A DNA stretch of 10,138 bases from an uncultured Enterocloster sp. Its GTDB lineage: Bacteria; Bacillota; Clostridia; Lachnospirales; Lachnospiraceae. Positions within the stretch are counted from its first letter, which is position 1, and every line of letters begins with the position of its first letter. Below are positions 7,382 through 10,138 of this stretch, in pieces. The notes beneath the pieces are model-generated. The model did not search any database, was not told where the DNA came from, and saw nothing but the letters and a program-made list of their open reading frames with translations. The position numbers were made by a program, and so were the translations under genes. Where the stretch lies: assembly GCA_944382045.1 (NCBI GenBank), contig CALWMT010000071.1, forward strand, positions 1 through 10,138. The letters run 5' to 3'.

Positions 7382-7412
7382 AAAAAGATGCCTCAGGCAA
7401 AGCCTTGAGACA
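7382..7412 (-). terminator. Rho-independent terminator after the zapA-like gene
   Basis: Read on the minus strand, an imperfect stem (arm TGTCTCAAGGC, plus 7402-7412; arm GCCTGAGGCA, plus 7389-7398) closes a 3-nt TTT loop. It is followed directly by TCTTTTT (plus 7382-7388). Two single-base bulges interrupt the stem. It lies about 77 nt after the zapA stop and 27 nt before the U32 start, so it would end or attenuate transcription entering the U32-SEDS-PBP block. Confidence 0.65.
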
Positions 7413-7488
7413 CCCCCGTTTCACTGTTCCAGCGCTGCCGCTCACACTGCGGGAAAAAGCACCCCGCCTGAGCCTTCCAGAAGCCAGC

Positions 7489-8139
7489 CTATCTGCGCCC
7501 ATCCTTCCGGCTGCCGGCCTTCTCCGCGGCCTCCAGGGCCTTGCGCACCAGCGCCTCATTGACCGCCGCAGCCTCCTGCTTGGCCTGGCCAAAGCCAGCT
7601 TCCGTCCCTGCAGGCTTTCTTTCAGGCTCTGCAGGCTTCTTCTCTCTGTCTGCACGCAGCTGTTCTGCCTCTGTCTGCCTTTTTTCTGCTTCCGCGCGCA
7701 GTCTCTCTGCCTCCGCCTGCCTCTTTTCGGCCTCCGCCCGCAGCTTCTCCCGCTCCGCCTCCAGAGAGGCGGCCTTCTTCTGCAGCTGCTCCAGCTCTCT
7801 CTGCCTCTCCTCCAGATCCTTCAGCACGGCCTCCAGCTTCATCTGGGTTCCCACCAGCTCATGCTTTAAGCTGTAGGTCTCCTTCTCCATGGCGTCCCGC
7901 TCGCTCACCGCCCTGTCGGCCTCCTCGCGGGCTTTAAAATAATCGTCCGCCACATTCAGTCCCAGCATCGCCATCTGATAATCGCTGTTCTGCTTGCCAA
8001 AGCCCGGAAGCTTCCGCATCGCCGCCAGCTTCTCATTCACATAGCTGGCTGTCTTCTGGAGATAGGCCTCGCCCTCGCTTCCCGTCAGGGTGTAAATTTT
8101 TCCATCTATCAAAACCTGTGCATAATTTTTCGTATCCAT
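7489..8139 (-). CDS. zapA: ZapA-like cell division protein with long repetitive coiled-coil tail
   Basis: ZapA proteins bind FtsZ and promote Z-ring bundling in the cytoplasm. The N-terminal 95 or so residues match the family: NYAQVLIDGKIYTLTGSEG, then YLQKTASYVNEKL and QMAMLGLNVADDYFKA, the pattern of the ZapA sheet followed by its long helix. Beyond that the protein continues as a highly charged helix (about 75-175) that should form a coiled coil, with three 14-residue units beginning LRAEAEKRQAEAER at 133, 147 and 161, the third more diverged. It ends in a basic tail (RKDGRR). At 216 aa it is about twice the usual ZapA length. ATG 8139 has GGGAGAGAG upstream and its own promoter. The position directly after ruvB and before the U32 gene matches what I recall of Lachnospiraceae. 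The ZapA call is good for the N-terminal domain; the function of the tail is unknown. Confidence 0.85.
   Translation of the reverse strand: MDTKNYAQVLIDGKIYTLTGSEGEAYLQKTASYVNEKLAAMRKLPGFGKQNSDYQMAMLGLNVADDYFKAREEADRAVSERDAMEKETYSLKHELVGTQMKLEAVLKDLEERQRELEQLQKKAASLEAEREKLRAEAEKRQAEAERLRAEAEKRQTEAEQLRADREKKPAEPERKPAGTEAGFGQAKQEAAAVNEALVRKALEAAEKAGSRKDGRR
7618..7743. repeat. 42-bp tandem repeat encoding heptad-pair units in the ZapA tail
   Basis: Three successive 42-bp units encode 14-residue, two-heptad blocks. The first two are LRAEAEKRQAEAER and LRAEAEKRQTEAEQ; the third has drifted to LRADREKKPAEPER, where prolines would end the helix. The period is a multiple of seven residues, so copy-number change would lengthen or shorten the coiled coil without breaking its register. 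Confidence 0.8.
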
Positions 8140-8159
8140 CGTCTCTCTCCCGTATCTTC

Positions 8160-8188
8160 ATTGTAACATACGAACGCCCAAGTCACAA
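8160..8188 (-). promoter_or_regulatory. Sigma-A-type promoter for the zapA-like gene
   Basis: On the minus strand a -35 TTGTGA (plus 8183-8188; 4 of 6) and a -10 TACAAT (plus 8160-8165; 5 of 6) are separated by exactly 17 bp. They sit in the 69-bp gap after ruvB, with an expected start of transcription around 8152-8154 and a leader of about 14 nt containing the GGGAGAG ribosome binding site. No convincing terminator separates it from ruvB, so readthrough from ruvAB is also possible. Confidence 0.6.
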
Positions 8189-8208
8189 CCCCGGCATACG
8201 TCCTTTTC

Positions 8209-9213
8209 CTACGCCTGCTCCGGCATGACAATTCCCAGATGCCGGTAGGCGGCCGGCGAGGCCATACGGCCCCTGGCTGTCCGATTTAACAGGCCGTTCA
8301 TAAGGAGGTACGGCTCATACACATCCTCCAGAGTTCCCGCGTCCTCCCCCAGGGCCGCCGCCAGGGTGTCAAGCCCCACCGGGCCGCCGGAGAATTTCTC
8401 GATAATGGTGAGAAGGATGTTCCTGTCGTTCTGGTCCAGTCCCAGCTTGTCCACATCCATGATGTCCAGGGCGAAATCCGTCACCTCGCGGGTAATCCTC
8501 CCGTCGTACTTGACCTGGGCAAAATCACGCACCCGCTTGAGCAGACGGTTGGCCAGCCGGGGCGTGCCCCGGGACCGCCTGGCAAGCTCCATGGCCCCGC
8601 TCTCCTCCATCTCCACCCCCAGAATGCGGGCGGAATTAAGAATAATCGCAGCCAGCTGCTCCGGTGTGTAAAATTCCAGCCTCTGCACCACGCCGAACCG
8701 ATCCCTTAGGGGCGCAGTGAGAAGTCCCGCCCTTGTGGTGGCCCCCACCAGGGTAAAATGGGGCAGCTCCAGCCGGATGGATCGGGCTGTGGAGTCCTTC
8801 CCCAGCATAATGTCAATGGCAAAATCCTCCATGGCCGGGTAGAGAACCTCCTCCACCTGCCGGTTCAGCCGGTGGATCTCATCCACAAAAAGCACATCCC
8901 CCTCCTGGAGATTGTTGAGAATAGCCGCCATCTCCCCGGGCTTCTCGATGGCCGGCCCGCTGGTCACCTTCATCCGGGTTCCCATCTCGTTGGCGATAAT
9001 CCCCGCCAGGGTGGTCTTTCCCAGTCCGGGCGGCCCGTAAAAAAGCACATGGTCCAATGCCTCCCCCCGGCTTCTCGCCGCCTCTATATAAATTTTCAGG
9101 GTGGACTTAAGCTTTTCCTGCCCCACATAGTCCTTCAGATACTGAGGCCTCAGCGTGGCCTCTATGGGCACGTCCTCCTGGGTCACATCCGTCGTAATCA
9201 TCCGCCGCTCCAT
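8209..9213 (-). CDS. ruvB: Holliday junction branch migration ATPase RuvB
   Basis: RuvB is the hexameric AAA+ motor that, with RuvA, drives branch migration of Holliday junctions in recombinational repair. It is complete at 334 aa, the normal length. Visible motifs: GPPGLGKT (Walker A, 60-67), LFVDEIHRL (Walker B, 108-116), GATTRAGLLTAPLRDRFG (157-174; sensor and arginine-finger region), RSRGTPRLANRLL (sensor 2 region, about 213-225), then a C-terminal winged helix with RTARGRMAS near 312-320. ATG 9213 gives the N-terminus expected for the family (MERRMITTDVTQED). An internal ATG at 9201 has a better-spaced GGAG, so a start four residues later cannot be excluded. It follows ruvA by 21 nt and is surely co-transcribed with it. 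No ruvC is present in the window. Confidence 0.98.
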   Translation of the reverse strand: MERRMITTDVTQEDVPIEATLRPQYLKDYVGQEKLKSTLKIYIEAARSRGEALDHVLFYGPPGLGKTTLAGIIANEMGTRMKVTSGPAIEKPGEMAAILNNLQEGDVLFVDEIHRLNRQVEEVLYPAMEDFAIDIMLGKDSTARSIRLELPHFTLVGATTRAGLLTAPLRDRFGVVQRLEFYTPEQLAAIILNSARILGVEMEESGAMELARRSRGTPRLANRLLKRVRDFAQVKYDGRITREVTDFALDIMDVDKLGLDQNDRNILLTIIEKFSGGPVGLDTLAAALGEDAGTLEDVYEPYLLMNGLLNRTARGRMASPAAYRHLGIVMPEQA

Positions 9214-9234
9214 ACTTTCCGTAAACCTCTGCTA

Positions 9235-9855
9235 TCATAAAAATGTCAAATACTTCAGCGAAGCCTTCAGCACATCCTCCGCCGTCATATCTTCCCTGCT
9301 CTCAACCCTGCGCACAGCGCCTGCGGCCTCCCCCTGGGTGTATCCCAAGGCCACCAGGGCCTCCACGGCCTCCTTTCTAGCCTCGTCAAGCCCTGCCGCC
9401 GGCAGCGCTTCCCCGCCCGGCGCGCTCTCTCCCAGGGCATACAGGGAGGCCTCCAGGGGCATCTTATCCTTCAGATCCAAAATCAGCCGCTGGGCCGTCT
9501 TGCTCCCCACTCCCGGAGCCTTGGAGATGGCCTTCACATCCCCTGCCAAAATAGCGAGCCGCAATGCGTCCGGCTTCATAGCCGATAAAATTCCCAGCGC
9601 CGCCTTGGGGCCGATGCCGCTGACCCCTAAAAGCTGGCGGAACATATCCCGGTCCTGCTTGTGGAGAAAGCCGTAGAGCGTCATGGCGTCCTCCCGTACC
9701 TGAAAATAGGTATGGACCAGAATCTCCTCCCCAACCCTTGGCAGCTCGTCCAGAAGAGAGAGGGGGACGTGGACCGCCAGCCCCACAGGCCCTGCCTCCA
9801 CAATGATCCGGTCCTCCTCCACCGCGCTGAGTCTTCCCTTGACATATGAAATCAT
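9235..9855 (-). CDS. ruvA: Holliday junction branch migration protein RuvA
   Basis: RuvA binds the four-way junction as a tetramer and loads RuvB. The start is ATG 9855, preceded by AGGAGAG, giving 206 aa, normal for the family. Domain I (OB fold, 1-62) begins MISYVKGRLSAVEEDRIIVE and includes the acidic-pin region near VREDAMTLYGF (53-63). Domain II has two helix-hairpin-helix motifs, LLGVSGIGPKAAL (75-87) and ISKAPGVGSKTAQRL (110-124). A flexible Ala/Gly-rich linker (about 138-156) leads to domain III (about 157-206; VEALVALGYTQGEA), which contacts RuvB. It is the first gene of ruvAB and is expressed from the promoter just upstream. A longer in-frame extension to 9933 is not used, since it would run through that promoter. 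Confidence 0.97.
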   Translation of the reverse strand: MISYVKGRLSAVEEDRIIVEAGPVGLAVHVPLSLLDELPRVGEEILVHTYFQVREDAMTLYGFLHKQDRDMFRQLLGVSGIGPKAALGILSAMKPDALRLAILAGDVKAISKAPGVGSKTAQRLILDLKDKMPLEASLYALGESAPGGEALPAAGLDEARKEAVEALVALGYTQGEAAGAVRRVESREDMTAEDVLKASLKYLTFL

Positions 9856-9888
9856 CCGCTTCTCTCCTGTCTCCTCATACTGTCCTCC

Positions 9889-9917
9889 ATCATAGCATAG
9901 AGCGCCCGCCAATGCAA
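9889..9917 (-). promoter_or_regulatory. Extended -10 promoter for ruvAB
   Basis: On the minus strand TGCTATGAT provides an extended -10 (TG motif plus TATGAT, 5 of 6; hexamer at plus 9889-9894). A weaker -35 TTGCAT (plus 9912-9917) lies 17 bp upstream. The expected transcript start is near 9881-9883, leaving about 25 nt of leader with the ribosome binding site. Confidence 0.65.
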
Positions 9918-9922
9918 GGCTT

Positions 9923-9936
9923 CGAACACACATTCT
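9923..9936. promoter_or_regulatory. Putative LexA (SOS) box between ruvAB and the divergent gene
   Basis: CGAACACACATTCT fits the Gram-positive LexA consensus CGAACRNRYGTTYC at 12 of 14 positions; the left half-site and the central four bases are perfect, with two mismatches in the right half. It lies 5 bp upstream of the ruvAB -35. ruvAB is in the LexA regulon of B. subtilis and several other bacteria, which gives the match context. It could be chance. Confidence 0.35.
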
Positions 9937-9947
9937 GTCTGTGCCTC

Positions 9948-9976
9948 TTGCGCCCCTGGGGAATCTGCGATAAACT
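9948..9976 (+). promoter_or_regulatory. Weak candidate promoter for the yprB-like gene
   Basis: TTGCGC (9948-9953) and TAAACT (9971-9976) are 17 bp apart. An alternative reading uses TGCGATAAA (9966-9974) as an extended -10. Both are poor matches; they are reported because a promoter is expected in this short divergent region. Confidence 0.3.
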
Positions 9977-10001
9977 AACGGGGAGAAAGGAGAATCCGCA
10001 C

Positions 10002-10138
10002 ATGAAAACCATCAAGCATCCCATCGCCTTTTCCCCGGCCTATCCCTTGGAGCGCATTGCGCCCCGGGAGGACCTGCTCTTTTTTGACATTGAGACCACC
10101 GGCTTTTCCGGCGCAAGCTCCCAGCTCTATCTCATCGG
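10002..10138 (+). CDS. YprB-like RNase H-fold (DEDD-type exonuclease) protein, N-terminal fragment
   Basis: Only the first 45 codons are in the window. ATG 10002 is preceded by AAGGAG at 9987-9992, a 9-nt spacing. The fragment contains LLFFDIETTGFS followed by LYLIG (about 25-45), the exonuclease motif I of the DEDD superfamily (DxE metal ligands Asp29 and Glu31). The spacing and the following SSQLYLIG resemble B. subtilis YprB, an uncharacterised protein with an RNase H-like domain. A 3'-5' nuclease role is inferred from the fold only. It diverges from ruvAB, so it shares the intergenic control region with the putative LexA box. Confidence 0.75.
   Translation, partial: MKTIKHPIAFSPAYPLERIAPREDLLFFDIETTGFSGASSQLYLI

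Noticed and set aside
7371..7405. Possible promoter (TTGCCT, 17 bp, TCTAGC) before the U32 gene
   Set aside because: The -10 matches only 3 of 6 bases and the element lies within the terminator hairpin, so I did not list it.
7356..7655. 100-residue N-terminal extension of the U32 protein
   Set aside because: It would run through a terminator and the end of the zapA gene, is Arg-rich without family similarity, and ATG 7355 has a strong AAGGAG and the expected start of the family.
7541..7876. Ser/Ala-rich plus-strand frame resembling a repeat protein
   Set aside because: It is the antisense reading of the ZapA coiled-coil repeat; its regularity only mirrors that repeat.
8163..8176. GTAACATACGAACG in the zapA promoter as a second LexA box
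   Set aside because: The two half-sites are in direct rather than inverted orientation, so it does not fit the LexA consensus.
9856..9933. 26-residue longer start for RuvA
   Set aside because: It overlaps the promoter, and RuvA proteins begin with the MI-YVKG segment that follows ATG 9855.

Overview
The window reads as chromosomal core sequence from a GC-rich Firmicute, most likely a Lachnospiraceae/Clostridia member. I infer this from strong AAGGAG-type ribosome binding sites, the ruvA-ruvB-zapA-U32 gene order, an anaerobe-type three-subunit molybdenum hydroxylase, and protein sequences that look clostridial. Taxonomy is an inference; no rRNA or marker search was possible. I see no phage, insertion sequence, CRISPR array, tRNA or rRNA. 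Eight of the nine genes are on the minus strand. The ninth, at the right edge, is divergent.

Read in transcription order from the right: (1) a 146-bp divergent intergenic region (9856-10001) separates the start of a plus-strand YprB-like RNase H-fold nuclease (cut by the window edge) from ruvA. It carries a good extended -10 promoter for ruvAB and a degenerate LexA-type box just upstream of it. (2) ruvA and ruvB encode the Holliday-junction branch-migration motor. (3) A zapA-like gene with its own promoter encodes a ZapA domain fused to a long repetitive coiled coil. It is followed by a Rho-independent terminator. (4) A tightly packed block follows: a U32/DUF3656 protein (RlhA/YdcP type, probable RNA hydroxylation), a SEDS glycosyltransferase and a class B penicillin-binding protein. 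The SEDS-PBP pair overlaps by 20 nt, and both proteins resemble the actinobacterial RodA/PbpA pair more than classical RodA/PBP2 or FtsW/FtsI. (5) An apparently separate operon with its own candidate promoter encodes the FAD, [2Fe-2S] and molybdopterin subunits of a xanthine-dehydrogenase-family enzyme. The three genes overlap by a few bases, and the last runs off the left edge.

Functionally the window joins DNA repair (RuvAB), division and cell-wall synthesis (ZapA, SEDS, PBP), RNA modification (U32) and purine or related N-heterocycle oxidation (Xdh). No gene-free stretch exceeds 150 bp. The most notable oddities are a His in place of Asn in the PBP SxN motif, in-frame tandem repeats in the ZapA tail and the U32 linker, a candidate SOS box at ruvAB, and an atypical FAD-binding loop in XdhB. 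I found no evidence for a wholly new multi-gene system.
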